Positions 1 to 9,554 of a stretch of DNA of 64,000 nt are shown here, one piece after another. The notes under the pieces are model-generated. The model saw only the letters and a program-made list of their open reading frames with translations. It was not told the origin of the DNA and made no database searches. Position 1 is the first letter of the stretch. Every line of letters begins with the position of its first letter. The stretch spans positions 868,001-932,000 of the forward strand of contig SAXG01000011.1 of assembly GCA_012932865.1 (NCBI GenBank), in the 5' to 3' direction. The translations under genes and the position numbers were made by a program. This DNA is from Amylostereum areolatum (lineage: Eukaryota > Basidiomycota > Agaricomycetes > Russulales > Stereaceae).

Positions 1-186
1 GAATTGTCGCGGCTATGCCGGCTATGGTGGGCGCGTCGGTCTTCTGGTTGTCCGATTTGAGTGCCGCTAAGAAGACAAGTGAGAACGCAAATGCTATTGG
101 AGATTTCTTCGCGTGACCGATTGTCGAAACATGATTTCGGGATAGCTTCATGCTCACTGGACATGTTGTAGGTAGATGGTGTGCGG
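1..186. other. No feature recognised
   Basis: No reading frame, repeat or RNA gene could be supported here. The last bases (176-186, ATGGTGTGCGG) are the left copy of the direct repeat flanking the MITE that follows. Confidence 0.5.
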
Positions 187-418
187 TTGTGTCGGAAAAA
201 CGGTTTGGGACTTATCGACGTAAAGCCCCGCTGATCATTATGATTATTTCCAGAAACCATGATCATCGATTATAAGTGCCATATAATGGCCCAAAAGCGG
301 GTTCTGACGGCCCTTATGGCCCTTATATGGCCCTTATAACGGCCAATAGTGGCTTCGTGACATGATCATGATGATCAGTAAAGCTTAGCGTTAATAAGTC
401 CGAAACCGTTTTTCCGAC
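187..418. mobile_element. MITE-like non-autonomous DNA transposon
   Basis: A 232-bp element without coding capacity. Its ends form an inverted repeat: 191-215 (starting GTCGGAAAAACGG) matches the reverse complement of 394-418 at 24 of 25 positions. A looser inverted repeat rich in TGATCAT continues inward, so much of the element can fold into a hairpin. An 11-bp direct repeat, ATGGTGTGCGG, lies at 176-186 and 419-429. Four extra bases (TTGT) separate the left repeat from the inverted repeat, so the exact end is uncertain. A target duplication this long would suit a Mutator-like mobiliser; that is inference only. Confidence 0.65.
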
Positions 419-429
419 ATGGTGTGCGG

Positions 430-656
430 ACGCGAACACTCGTTCAAAGTTAACGCAGAAACTGCGAACGTCATGACTAATTTTGAACAAAATCCGCGTT
501 TTGGGGCCTACGGCAGCCCAAACTGAGTTTGGTTTCGAAGAATCTCCGGAATTTTGAATTTCCCAATTTTTGTCACTTGACAGCCTTGCCCTCGTCGCCT
601 CGACGTCCAACAGCGTCCAGCCTCTCCGCCAACACACTGTCGTCTACACCTACCCA
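430..656. other. Intergenic, no gene recognised
   Basis: Short overlapping frames on both strands show no recognisable protein signature. The stretch ends at the TTATG duplication flanking gypsy-1. Confidence 0.4.
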
Positions 657-661
657 TTATG

Positions 662-1118
662 TGTCAGCAACGACTAGTGCGACAGCACCAAGTTACGACA
701 AAGCTGACAGAGGAAGAGGACGACAGAGGGGAGCCGATCAGACACGGCGACAGACAAGGGAAAGCAAGCAAAGTCGGTAGAATTGACTAGCTCGAGATAA
801 GGAATATGTACAGCGAGAGCGAGCCTTATATACACAAGAGGAGAGAGACTTAGGTAAGCAACCAATACACGGCGATCAGTAAGCAGACCAAGTATAAGTA
901 AGCAGTCGTATGTAAAAGAGCACAGCATGAGTCAGTATCGTACAGCATGAGTCAAGAGAAAGGAGTCAGACCCGGACCGAGATGAGTCACGTGGGTCCGG
1001 GCGGGATATAGATGAGCCGGGTCCGGGCCAAGGTGGAGCCGGACCGGTGATAAGTCGATAAGTCCTAAAGCGTGTAACCGATGTAAAGTAAAAAGAAAAT
1101 TATAGACCGTTCATGACA
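662..1118 (-). repeat. gypsy-1 3' LTR
   Basis: This is the 457-bp LTR at the low-coordinate end of gypsy-1, starting TGTCAG and ending TGACA. The pol stop codon lies inside its edge. It differs from the 5' LTR at three positions, each a CpG in one copy and TpG or CpA in the other. Confidence 0.95.
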
Positions 1119-4100
1119 TCACCCCTTCCTTAGATTCGACGTCCTCGTCGTAATCAGATCCAGTTTCTTCCTCCGACAGGAGTTTCCAACGATTAAGGCG
1201 TGCAGGTTTCGGGGCACCCGGATGTTCACGGTGGAAGTCGTCAATGCGTTTCTTGGCATTCTGGAGATTGGTGAGAGGCTCCCAAGTATTGTCATTGTCT
1301 GGGTAGCCTTTCCATTTGACGAGGTACTTGAAGCCGCGACCAACCTTCTTGGAGTCTATAATCTTTTCGACCTCATAGACTTCCTCTCCTTGGACTAACT
1401 CTGGCGGTGGAGGTGTAGGTGCTTTCTGATTGTCAAAGGCGGGACCGTTGTGTGGAGATAGGAGGGACTCGTTGAAGACCGGATGTTTTCGTGACCAGGA
1501 TGTAGGGAGGCGAAGCTTGTAAGCCGATGCTCCGACTTTTTCCAGGATTTCGAAAGGACCAAAGCGCTTGTCATCTAGCTTTTGCATAGGACGTGCCGTT
1601 TTGATTACGGTTTGGCCATCTCTGGTCTTGGCTTCCAGCCAGACGAAGTCGCCAATTTTGTAATCTATTGGTTCGTCCTTCTTGCGATCGTAAAAGCGCT
1701 TTTGATCGTCCTGTGCTGCCTTTAGCGCAGAGCGGGCTTCCTCATAGATGTCTCGCATGCGTTGTGCAAACTCGTTTGCCGATGGGTTGTCTGTCTCGCG
1801 TCGAGGGTTTGTCCCCAGGTAGAGTTCCCGACCATAGTTGGCAAAGTTGGGAGACATCCCAATCGAACTATGGACCATGTTGTTGAGTGCAGTCATGGCA
1901 AGTGGGAGGTAACGTGTCCAATTGTCCTGTCGTTGATTGACGAAGATGCGAAGGTAGTTTTCCATGGTCATGTTGGAGCGTTCGGTCTGTCCGTCCGTCT
2001 GAGGGTGATACACCGTGGACGGGTTCCCTTCAATGCCTAACAGTTGGAACAATGCTGTGGTGAATTTGGAGACAAACACGCTGCCACGGTCGCTGACGAT
2101 CTTTCTAGGAATTCCATGATGGGGGACCACCTCGCGTAGGTACTCGAAGGCGAGTTCGTCTTCCGTTAGGTCTTTGGTCGTGGCCCAGAATACAACCTGC
2201 TTGGTACCCATGCAGTTCACATTGCAGATGGCGTCTTTTCCATCCGAGACTGGGAGCGGCATGACAAAGTCGATGGATACATGCTCCCAAGGCACTTGTG
2301 GCAGGTCATGTGGGTGGAGTGGAGCGGCAATGCGATCATGTCTAATCTTGGTACGTTGGCAGGTCTCACATCCTTCAACATATTTCCGGACATCGTCTCT
2401 AATGGCAGGCCACCAGTAGTTGCGCGTGATGAGCTCATGGGTCTTGTATCGTCCTGGGTGACCGACAAGCGGGCCGTCATGATGAGCTTGGATGATGTCT
2501 GCACGGAGTCCTTTGTCTCTTGGGACATAGAGTCTGTGTTGCCAGGTGATCGTTCCATCTGCGTGTTCCAGCCATCCCTTCACTTTGAGTGCTAAGGCGC
2601 GTTCTACTGCATGGTCTAGGAGTAAGGTAGCCTCCTGAATCCGCTCAATGAAGACATTGTCAGGTCCATTGGTTATAATTCCTGCATGGTTGAGGGCGCG
2701 AAAGAGTTCTGGTTTCAGGAGGACAATGTTTTCATTGTCTTTCTCCCCCTTCTCAAGGCCCGCTAGTCGGGAAATAGCATCGGGTTTACCCATTGTTTTG
2801 CCAGGCTTGTGGAGTAGCGTACAATGATACTCTTGTAGCTCCGTTAACCATCGTGCTTGTCTCCGATTTAGCTTCTGCGCCTTGCGGAAGTACGTGAGAT
2901 TGCGATGATCCGACCAGATTTCAAACTCCTGTCGTGCCCCCATGAGGTATTGTCTCCATTCCTCTAGCGCCGTCATGATAGCCAGTAATTCCTTGTCATA
3001 AATCTCATAGTTCCTCTCAGCTTCGCTGAGGGACTTTGAGAGGAAGGCGACCGGGTGCCATTTGCCATTGTCCTGTTGTTGCGAAAGTACCGCGCCCGTG
3101 GCATAGTCAGAGGAGTCCGCCTCGACACGGAACTGTCCATCGTCTGTAGGGATTGCTAGAACTGGCTGCGATGTTATACGTCGCTTGAGTTCCTCAAAAG
3201 CCTCCTGCTGTGGGGTGTCCCAGACCCATTCCGTCTTCCCAGTGAGTTTAGTCATTGGGTGAGCAATGCCACTGAAGTCCTTGATAAAGCGACGGTAGAA
3301 GTTGCAAAAGCCCAAAAATGATTGAAGTTGTTTCTTCGTTTTGGGGGCTGGCCAATTGGTGATTGCCGCGACCTTTGCTGGATCCATGCGAACCCTTCCT
3401 CCGCCGACAATCATGCCCAGGTATTCGATTTCTGCCTTCTCAAACTCGCACTTTTCTGGCTTCAGATAGAGTTTGTTTTCTCGCAGGATCCGAAGGACCT
3501 CCTTGACTATTCGACGATGTTCTTCTAGCGTATGTGTGAAGATGAGGATGTCGTCCAAATAGACGACCACGACTCCTTGGTGGATCAAGTCTTTGAACAG
3601 GTCATTCATCATGGCTTGGAACGTAGACGGGGAGTTGGTGAGTCCAAAGAACATGACCGTAGGCTCGTAGAGACCTTTGTTCGTGCGGAATGCAGCTTTC
3701 CACTCGTCCCCTTCTTTAATCCGAACATTGTTGTACCCCCATCGGACATCGAGCTTGGTAAAGTGCCGTGCTCCTTTAAGTTTGTCAACCAACTCTTGGA
3801 TGAGCGGGAGCGGGTAACGGTTCTTTATTGTCATCTCATTGAGCTTTCGATAGTCCTGCACAGGACATAGCGAGCCGTCTTTTTTCTTGATGAAGAAGAA
3901 TGGGGAGGCCATGGGTGATTTGGACGGTTGGATCCGGCCAGATCTCAGGTTCTCTTCCAGAAAGGCGTCCAGTTGCTTCTGCTCGTCCAATGTGAGGGGG
4001 TAAACTTTGCAATCAACCGGTTTGAAGTTAGGAGTGAGCTCAATGGCGTGGTCCCATGGGCGTCGCTCAGGGAGCTTGTCGAAGTCGTCTTTGTCAAAGA

Positions 4101-5286
4101 TGTCCTTGAATTCGTGGTACGCCGTTGGGACTCGCTCAGAGAAGGTCTGTTCCTTTTTCTTAGCGTGTTCTTCAATTGCAATGTCCGATGCATGGGTCCG
4201 GATGTGGTATGTCGCTTTGTAGCCATCCCAGTCGAAAGCAAACAGCTGCTCGTCCTTTTCCATGTGGACTGGCTCTTCCTCCTCCTCTTCATCCTCATCG
4301 ATATTGAGGAGGGGAGGGGGACGAGAGCAGCTGATAGGGCATCGGTCAAATTCAATTGACCCGGATTTCCAGTCGATGTGAGGGTTGTGCTTCTTTAGCC
4401 ACTCATGTCCAATGAAAAGGTCCGTATCTCCTAGATTGGAGACCGCCAGGTCAATGTTTTCTTCATGGTCTTGAATATTTAGGCGAAGTGTGACATATTC
4501 CGTAATGGGACCTCCTGTGTTGAGAGTGCCGTCTGCATTTCGTACTGGGATTGGGCGAGCAGTCCGTCGCGTGGGGATGTGATTTTCCTGCACAAACTTC
4601 GTGTTGATACACGAGCCAGTGCAACCACTGTCCAGGAGTGCGAGAGCTTTGACAATGCGTTTGGAATCTACCACCAGTTGTGTGGGAATGACCGTTTGTT
4701 CCTTGGCGCTGGCGGAGCGTATGAACTGCATAGGAGTGGCGAGCTCTAGTAGAGCTTGACATGCTAACTCGTCTCCCATGCCAGTTATTTCCTTGATGGC
4801 TTCATAAGTAGCCTCGTCACGGCGTCGGTGGTGTGTCCAGATGCGAAGGATTGCAATCGCACTTTCGGGTTTGTCTTCCCTTAAGCGACGAAGCGTCCAT
4901 TGAGCCGTTCCAGGTGCCATATAACATGATTTGGGCGCCGTGCCCCTTCCATCGCACGGCGTTGTCCCTGACTTCACAGGGTCCATATCCAAAACCGAGT
5001 CCGTATCCAAAGCCGTATCCAAAACTGAAGCCGAAACCGAAGCCATATCCAAAGCCGAAGGCTCACAAATCGAGGCCTGAGTATCTAAAATAACAACGGG
5101 ACGCGTGCCCGTACCGATAGAGTCCGTAAGAGAAGTCATAATGGGGATATCCCCCGTAGTAGTACAGTCCGAATCAACAATGCGCATATGTAAACGAGAA
5201 CCAGGCCACCGAGGCGCCACAAAACCAGACGAGCGAGAAACAGAAACTTGGGCTTCAGATGCCGTGTACATCGTCAGCCCCCTCAA
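1111..5286 (-). CDS. gypsy-1 Pol polyprotein with chromodomain
   Basis: An open frame of 1,391 codons. The first ATG is at 5271, and the frame opens at 5286, overlapping the gag stop in the -1 frame. Domains in order are: aspartic protease with LLDSGCTG near residue 218; reverse transcriptase with YLDDILIF near 575; RNase H with EADSSDYATG near 725; integrase zinc finger with HHDGPLVGHPG and CETCQRTK near 940-975; the integrase core with IDFVMPLP, SDRGSVF and HPQTDGQTER; and a C-terminal chromodomain (YLVKWKGYPDNDNTWEP near 1320). The last domain marks it as a chromovirus. The stretch after IDFVMPLP is atypical, with a possible one-residue insertion. No internal stop is present. Confidence 0.95.
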   Translation of the reverse strand: MRGLTMYTASEAQVSVSRSSGFVAPRWPGSRLHMRIVDSDCTTTGDIPIMTSLTDSIGTGTRPVVILDTQASICEPSALDMASVSASVLDTALDTDSVLDMDPVKSGTTPCDGRGTAPKSCYMAPGTAQWTLRRLREDKPESAIAILRIWTHHRRRDEATYEAIKEITGMGDELACQALLELATPMQFIRSASAKEQTVIPTQLVVDSKRIVKALALLDSGCTGSCINTKFVQENHIPTRRTARPIPVRNADGTLNTGGPITEYVTLRLNIQDHEENIDLAVSNLGDTDLFIGHEWLKKHNPHIDWKSGSIEFDRCPISCSRPPPLLNIDEDEEEEEEPVHMEKDEQLFAFDWDGYKATYHIRTHASDIAIEEHAKKKEQTFSERVPTAYHEFKDIFDKDDFDKLPERRPWDHAIELTPNFKPVDCKVYPLTLDEQKQLDAFLEENLRSGRIQPSKSPMASPFFFIKKKDGSLCPVQDYRKLNEMTIKNRYPLPLIQELVDKLKGARHFTKLDVRWGYNNVRIKEGDEWKAAFRTNKGLYEPTVMFFGLTNSPSTFQAMMNDLFKDLIHQGVVVVYLDDILIFTHTLEEHRRIVKEVLRILRENKLYLKPEKCEFEKAEIEYLGMIVGGGRVRMDPAKVAAITNWPAPKTKKQLQSFLGFCNFYRRFIKDFSGIAHPMTKLTGKTEWVWDTPQQEAFEELKRRITSQPVLAIPTDDGQFRVEADSSDYATGAVLSQQQDNGKWHPVAFLSKSLSEAERNYEIYDKELLAIMTALEEWRQYLMGARQEFEIWSDHRNLTYFRKAQKLNRRQARWLTELQEYHCTLLHKPGKTMGKPDAISRLAGLEKGEKDNENIVLLKPELFRALNHAGIITNGPDNVFIERIQEATLLLDHAVERALALKVKGWLEHADGTITWQHRLYVPRDKGLRADIIQAHHDGPLVGHPGRYKTHELITRNYWWPAIRDDVRKYVEGCETCQRTKIRHDRIAAPLHPHDLPQVPWEHVSIDFVMPLPVSDGKDAICNVNCMGTKQVVFWATTKDLTEDELAFEYLREVVPHHGIPRKIVSDRGSVFVSKFTTALFQLLGIEGNPSTVYHPQTDGQTERSNMTMENYLRIFVNQRQDNWTRYLPLAMTALNNMVHSSIGMSPNFANYGRELYLGTNPRRETDNPSANEFAQRMRDIYEEARSALKAAQDDQKRFYDRKKDEPIDYKIGDFVWLEAKTRDGQTVIKTARPMQKLDDKRFGPFEILEKVGASAYKLRLPTSWSRKHPVFNESLLSPHNGPAFDNQKAPTPPPPELVQGEEVYEVEKIIDSKKVGRGFKYLVKWKGYPDNDNTWEPLTNLQNAKKRIDDFHREHPGAPKPARLNRWKLLSEEETGSDYDEDVESKEGVMS

Positions 5287-7247
5287 AAACCCTCCTTCTT
5301 CTCCTCCACCTTCGGCTGAGCTTGAAGCGCGTCCATCACGCTTTTCCGATCTTCGGCCGATAGGCTCCTAGCCCAGGCGGTGGGCGTCTCGAACGTCTGT
5401 GCTCGAGCCTCCCGCTTTGGTGGTTCCGTGTACCGGTCCCTCCCCCACATGTCTCGGATGTTCTTCACGTCCACCCTGCAGTCCCGCACCTGGTGGCCAT
5501 TCTGTCCGCAGCGGAAGCATCGCCCCTTGATGTCGACACGGTTGACGTCCATCGGCTGACCTTTGCCACCGTGCACCGTGCCGGTTCCATCGCGGCGCCA
5601 TGGGACCTGCCCCCCTTGTTGCCCATTGGACGATCCTTGTCCTTTGGGTTTTTGGTTCTGCATGGGTCCACTGCGCTGGGTCTTAAGGTCCTCCCGCTCC
5701 TGTCACAGACCGTCGATCAGGATGATGCGCTCTTTGAGGTCCTCATATTTCTGAGGAACGTGACCGCTGTCGTAGATGGAGTCGATGGTCCGATAGTAGA
5801 CGTTGTGTTTGAGCAGCTGCATGAGGTGGATAGGGTCCTGCGCCGTGGAGTATCCTGCCTTTCTTGCGAGTTGCTCGAACTTGGCGAAGTATTCATGGGC
5901 AGTGGTACCCTTCGTCTGTTTGAACCCGTCCAGTTCGACTGCGGCACGGTGCTGCTCATTGACGTCGGTGAAGGCCCCTTTGAGTGCTTTGTGGAAGTCC
6001 ACCCAGGCGACCATGGCTCCATTGGCCAAGTGTGCATCCTCATACTCGGCCTTCCAGGTGCGTGCTGCCTCCCCCGTCATGTAGGTGAGAATGAAGAGGA
6101 CTTTGTCCTTGTCCGTCACGAGGTCATCCTCAGCAGCTCGCATGTATTCCTCGCACGACCGCATCCAGTCATTGAAGTCCTCTCGTTTCCCAGAGAAGCC
6201 TTCAGGAGTTTTCGCGTGGACTTTCTTTCGGGGGGGTCTGGCGGCGGCGGCGGCTGGGGCACTAACAGTGACCGCAGGGGGGTTGACTGTGATGGGGGGG
6301 GCCGTGACGTTGACGGTGGGGGGTGGCAGGTTGAGGGCAGCGACAAGCACGGCAGGGATGGCGACCCATTGGCCATTTACTTCCATGAGCCAGGCATCGT
6401 CGGTGCCGTTATTCATGTGTTGGATGGGAGAGCCAGTTTGGCCGATGACAATGTTCCATGTTCCACCGATTTCGGTGCAGTTGGCGAGTTCGGCGGGGAG
6501 AGGGGGTTGGGGGTCGGTGCGGATCCACTGGGCAGCCATGATTGGTTCGTCGAGGTCGGAGAAGTCTTCGTCGGTGACAGGCGGTAGGGCGGAGGCGGCG
6601 ATGAGGTTGAAGTCGGCTTCAGTGAGGTCGTCTTGGCTTTCGTTGGCGAAGTACCAACTGATGCCACTTGTTTGGGTTGCTACGAAGGCGACTTCGACAG
6701 TGGTGTCTCCGAGTTGGACAAAGAAGTCGTTTCCTCGTTCAGTGAAGCCTAGAGGGAGGGGATATATGTAGCAGTTTTCGTCCTCAACGTCGGTGTCGGA
6801 GTCAGAACTGGAGTCGGAGCCGTTGAGTCCGAACGAGGGAATTGTTTATAAGTGGGTGAGGTCGATGACCTCTGGCTGGGTGAGGTCGATGACCTCTGGC
6901 TCTGGTGTGGGGCTGGGGGTGTTGCCTGGTGTAAGGAGGCGGTGGGTGTGTCGAGTGTCTACTGGTATTTTCTCGTTGGGCGCGTAGAAGGATTTTGGGG
7001 GTTGCTCGAGTTTGTAGCGGTAGTTGACGTATGGGCAGGAGTAGACGTAGAGGTTTCCGTTTCCTTGTTCGCTTATTTTGAGGCGATAGAAGTGGATGTC
7101 TATGATGGAGTCTTCAAGTTCTTCTACACCGAGGGCGACCTTCCAATTGTGCCAGGCCCAAGGGTCTTTAGATTCGTTGATGAGGGAGATGATAGCGTCG
7201 TGGCTGATGGGGATGAATTCTTGTACTTGCGAGCGCCAATCTTCCAT
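5283..7247 (-). pseudogene. gypsy-1 Gag (two in-frame stops)
   Basis: One reading frame runs from the ATG at 7247 (an open stretch extends up to 7454) to 5283. It is interrupted only by TAA at 6848-6846 and TGA at 5705-5703. Its parts are an N-terminal region, an alanine/proline linker, a capsid-like helical domain (GFSGKREDFNDWMRSCEEYM) and a CCHC zinc knuckle (CFRCGQNGHQVRDC). The TAA could come from CAA and the TGA from CGA by C-to-T change, the latter at a CpG. Regulated readthrough is the alternative. The frame ends in TTTTTGA, where pol opens in the -1 frame. Confidence 0.75.
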
Positions 7248-7706
7248 GCACGAGCCCCCAGTCGAAATGGTTACTCTGTGCGGCAAGGGAAGATTTTGTC
7301 GAGGGAAGGTGGTTCTGTTATGAGATCGCAAGACGGTCTGCCTCAGTCTTCTCGACCTGTTGGCTGTCTCTTCGTCTAGGGGACACGAGCCCAAAGACTT
7401 CCTAAACCGCTTTCCTTTCGCCGCTTTTACTCGTTTCCTACACCAAAGGTGCACCTTCTACTGTCACCTCTGAGCTTTCAACTCCTGGTATTGGAGAGTC
7501 TCGAGTAGGTGTAACGTTTCGAGGAAACGTCAAGCCGGCACCGGTATACGTGCGCACGACCACAATGTCAGGGTAACGAGTCGCGTACTCTGGGGGCAAC
7601 GGTCTAGGGCGGCACGGGGGAAGAACAAGGTCAGTACCAGACGGGTACTACTACTACTACGCTACAGTACGTAGGGACGGTCGTAGGGTGGTGCAAGAGT
7701 AAACAG

Positions 7707-7716
7707 ATCTCGAGCT
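7707..7716 (-). promoter_or_regulatory. gypsy-1 primer-binding site (self-priming type)
   Basis: Two bases inside the 5' LTR, the minus strand reads AGCTCGAGAT. This is the exact complement of ATCTCGAGCT inside the LTR (minus strand, 7855-7846), which lies about 34 nt downstream of the TATA box, where transcripts should begin. No match to a tRNA 3' end was recognised. The pairing is the arrangement known for Tf1 self-priming. Confidence 0.6.
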
Positions 7717-7718
7717 TA

Positions 7719-8175
7719 TGTCAGCAACGACTAGTGCGACAGCACCAAGTTACGACAAAGCTGACAGAGGAAGAGGACGACAGAGGGGAGCCGATCAGAC
7801 ACGGCGACAGACGAGGGAAAGCAAGCAAAGTCGGTAGAATTGACTAGCTCGAGATAAGGAATATGTACAGCAAGAGCGAGCCTTATATACACAAGAGGAG
7901 AGAGACTTAGGTAAGCAACCAATACACGGCGATCAGTAAGCAGACCAAGTATAAGTAAGCAGTCGTATGTAAAAGAGCACAGCATGAGTCAGTATCGTAC
8001 AGCATGAGTCAAGAGAAAGGAGTCAGACCCGGACCGAGATGAGTCACGTGGGTCCGGGCGGGATATAGATGAGCCGGGTCCGGGCCAAGGTGGAGCCGGA
8101 CCGGTGATAAGTCGATAAGTCCTAAAGTGTGTAACCGATGTAAAGTAAAAAGAAAATTATAGACCGTTCATGACA
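7719..8175 (-). repeat. gypsy-1 5' LTR
   Basis: This 457-bp LTR carries the element promoter. It is flanked on the outside by TTATG at 8176-8180, identical to the duplication beside the other LTR. Confidence 0.95.
7881..7889 (-). promoter_or_regulatory. gypsy-1 LTR TATA box
   Basis: On the minus strand the LTR reads TATATAAGG. The predicted start of transcription, near 7855, is the self-priming sequence ATCTCGAGCT. The 3' LTR holds the same box. Confidence 0.65.
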
Positions 8176-8493
8176 TTATGCTTTCCTTGATCCTTTATTT
8201 TGAACGGGAATCCCTGCGCAACAAGCAATGCATCGATCACGTAATCCTCCCTAGAGCCTGAGAGCCCTTGGCGTGGCCTGACTCCTCTCTGAACGCCACG
8301 GTCTGTGCTCTCCCAGCTCCTCTCACCACCTCTTCCAGCCGACGTCGACGTCGATTTCTGCTTCAGGTTGCACGGTAAGTCTATTCCCCGATCCTTCCCG
8401 CGATTTGCAACTCAACCGCGTCTCGTGTCACCGCCGCAGCACCGCGGACCATCCTCATTTGGCGCACTCACCCACATATAAAGATCGCTCGTC

Positions 8494-9363
8494 ATGGTTA
8501 TCGTCGACGAGAAAGCAATGCTGCCTCCTCCGCCGTCGTACACTCAACAAGCCCGGCAGCGCGAACTCGACGCCCGAGCACCGCCTCCCCCGTTCACCGC
8601 CGGCACTCCCAGGCCCGCGCCGCGCCTCGGCACTCTCCCACCCCACCTTCTCCTTCTCATCGTGCACCACACCTTCCCCCAGCGTCCCAACATCGACGAA
8701 GGACGCGTGGAGCGGCAGCGCAAGACGCTGTACTGGCTGGCGATGTCGCTGCGGCTCGTCAGTCGAACGTTCTACATCGGTGAGCGGGCATTCCTCCCCG
8801 TATCCCACACTGGACTAACGAGCGCCCGATTCGCAGCGTGCATGCACGTCCTGCGATCGTCCTACCTCCCCGCCTACGATTCCCTCATCCGCCCACCCTA
8901 CACCTCGGACCCGTTCCCGCTCACCTCCTCCACCGGCACCGAGTCCACCGCCCCCACCGACCGCCTGCTGCCCTCCCTGCAGCGCGAAACGGCCGTCCTC
9001 GACCTGTTCATCGCGCTCAAGGTGCGCGAGGACGTCTGGATGGACGATTCGGAGCTCCACCTGGAGCGCGAGGAGAGCTTCCGCGACGTCTTCGACCTGA
9101 TGCAGCCGCGCGCGCGCTGCGAGGACCTCGTGCGGGCGTACGGCGAGCGGGCGGGCGTCGTCGGGGTCGGGGCCGCGGTGAAGAGCGGCCAGGTCGATTT
9201 CGACGGGCTGTCGATCATGTTTTCGCCGAGGAAAGTGGGGCTTGTGCTCGCGGCGCAGGGGAGGAAGAGGACGATCGTGGATGTGGATCGGACGAGGGAC
9301 GAGCCGCTGGAGGTCGCGACGCAGAGGCTTGTGCGTAGCCTGGGGGACTGGGTCCGTGGTTAG
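8494..9363 (+). CDS. Conserved F-box-like hypothetical protein
   Basis: Two exons, 8494-8779 and 8837-9363, give 270 aa. The 57-bp intron has GTGAGC at the donor, a CTAAC branch-like site and CAG at the acceptor. Its length is a multiple of three, so the unspliced frame also stays open. Spliced, the protein reads SRTFYIACMHVLRS across the junction. A proline-rich N-terminus is followed by LPPHLLLLIVHHTFP, an F-box-like helix. The 'RPPYTSDPFP' segment recalls conserved agaricomycete F-box-type proteins. The substrate is unknown. This looks like an ordinary host gene, unlike the elements around it; GC is high at third positions. Confidence 0.75.
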   Translation: MVIVDEKAMLPPPPSYTQQARQRELDARAPPPPFTAGTPRPAPRLGTLPPHLLLLIVHHTFPQRPNIDEGRVERQRKTLYWLAMSLRLVSRTFYIGERAFLPVSHTGLTSARFAACMHVLRSSYLPAYDSLIRPPYTSDPFPLTSSTGTESTAPTDRLLPSLQRETAVLDLFIALKVREDVWMDDSELHLEREESFRDVFDLMQPRARCEDLVRAYGERAGVVGVGAAVKSGQVDFDGLSIMFSPRKVGLVLAAQGRKRTIVDVDRTRDEPLEVATQRLVRSLGDWVRG

Positions 9364-9554
9364 GTCGGAGGGACGCTGCGTGCTGTGTTTGAGTGCGCGT
9401 CTGTGGAATGGGAAGGATGACTACGGTTGACGTGTATTCGCGTATGTACAGTGTAAATGGGATCCTACTTCTACTTGCTAATCATCTTGACGCCGTTCCG
9501 CATGACCTTCGCTCCGGTTGACCTCCAACCCCATCGATCATCCGACCAATCGAC

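Larger units (their letters stand above)
662..8175 (-). mobile_element. gypsy-1: complete Ty3/Gypsy chromovirus
   Basis: A 7,514-bp LTR retrotransposon on the minus strand. The two 457-bp LTRs (662-1118 and 7719-8175) have TGTCA...TGACA ends and are flanked by a perfect 5-bp duplication, TTATG, at 657-661 and 8176-8180. In element order it holds the 5' LTR, a primer-binding site, a long gag frame, pol (protease, reverse transcriptase, RNase H, integrase, chromodomain) and the 3' LTR. The LTRs differ at about three bases, so the insertion is recent. The gag frame nevertheless holds two stop codons, so this copy may depend on helper elements. Confidence 0.95.

Noticed and set aside
5493..6587. 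A 364-codon plus-strand frame
   Set aside because: It is antisense to the gypsy-1 gag frame, which carries the capsid and zinc-knuckle motifs; the plus-strand reading has none.
7691..7718. A tRNA-type primer-binding site in gypsy-1
   Set aside because: The sequence after the 5' LTR does not match a tRNA 3' end I can recall, while it pairs exactly with the LTR itself.
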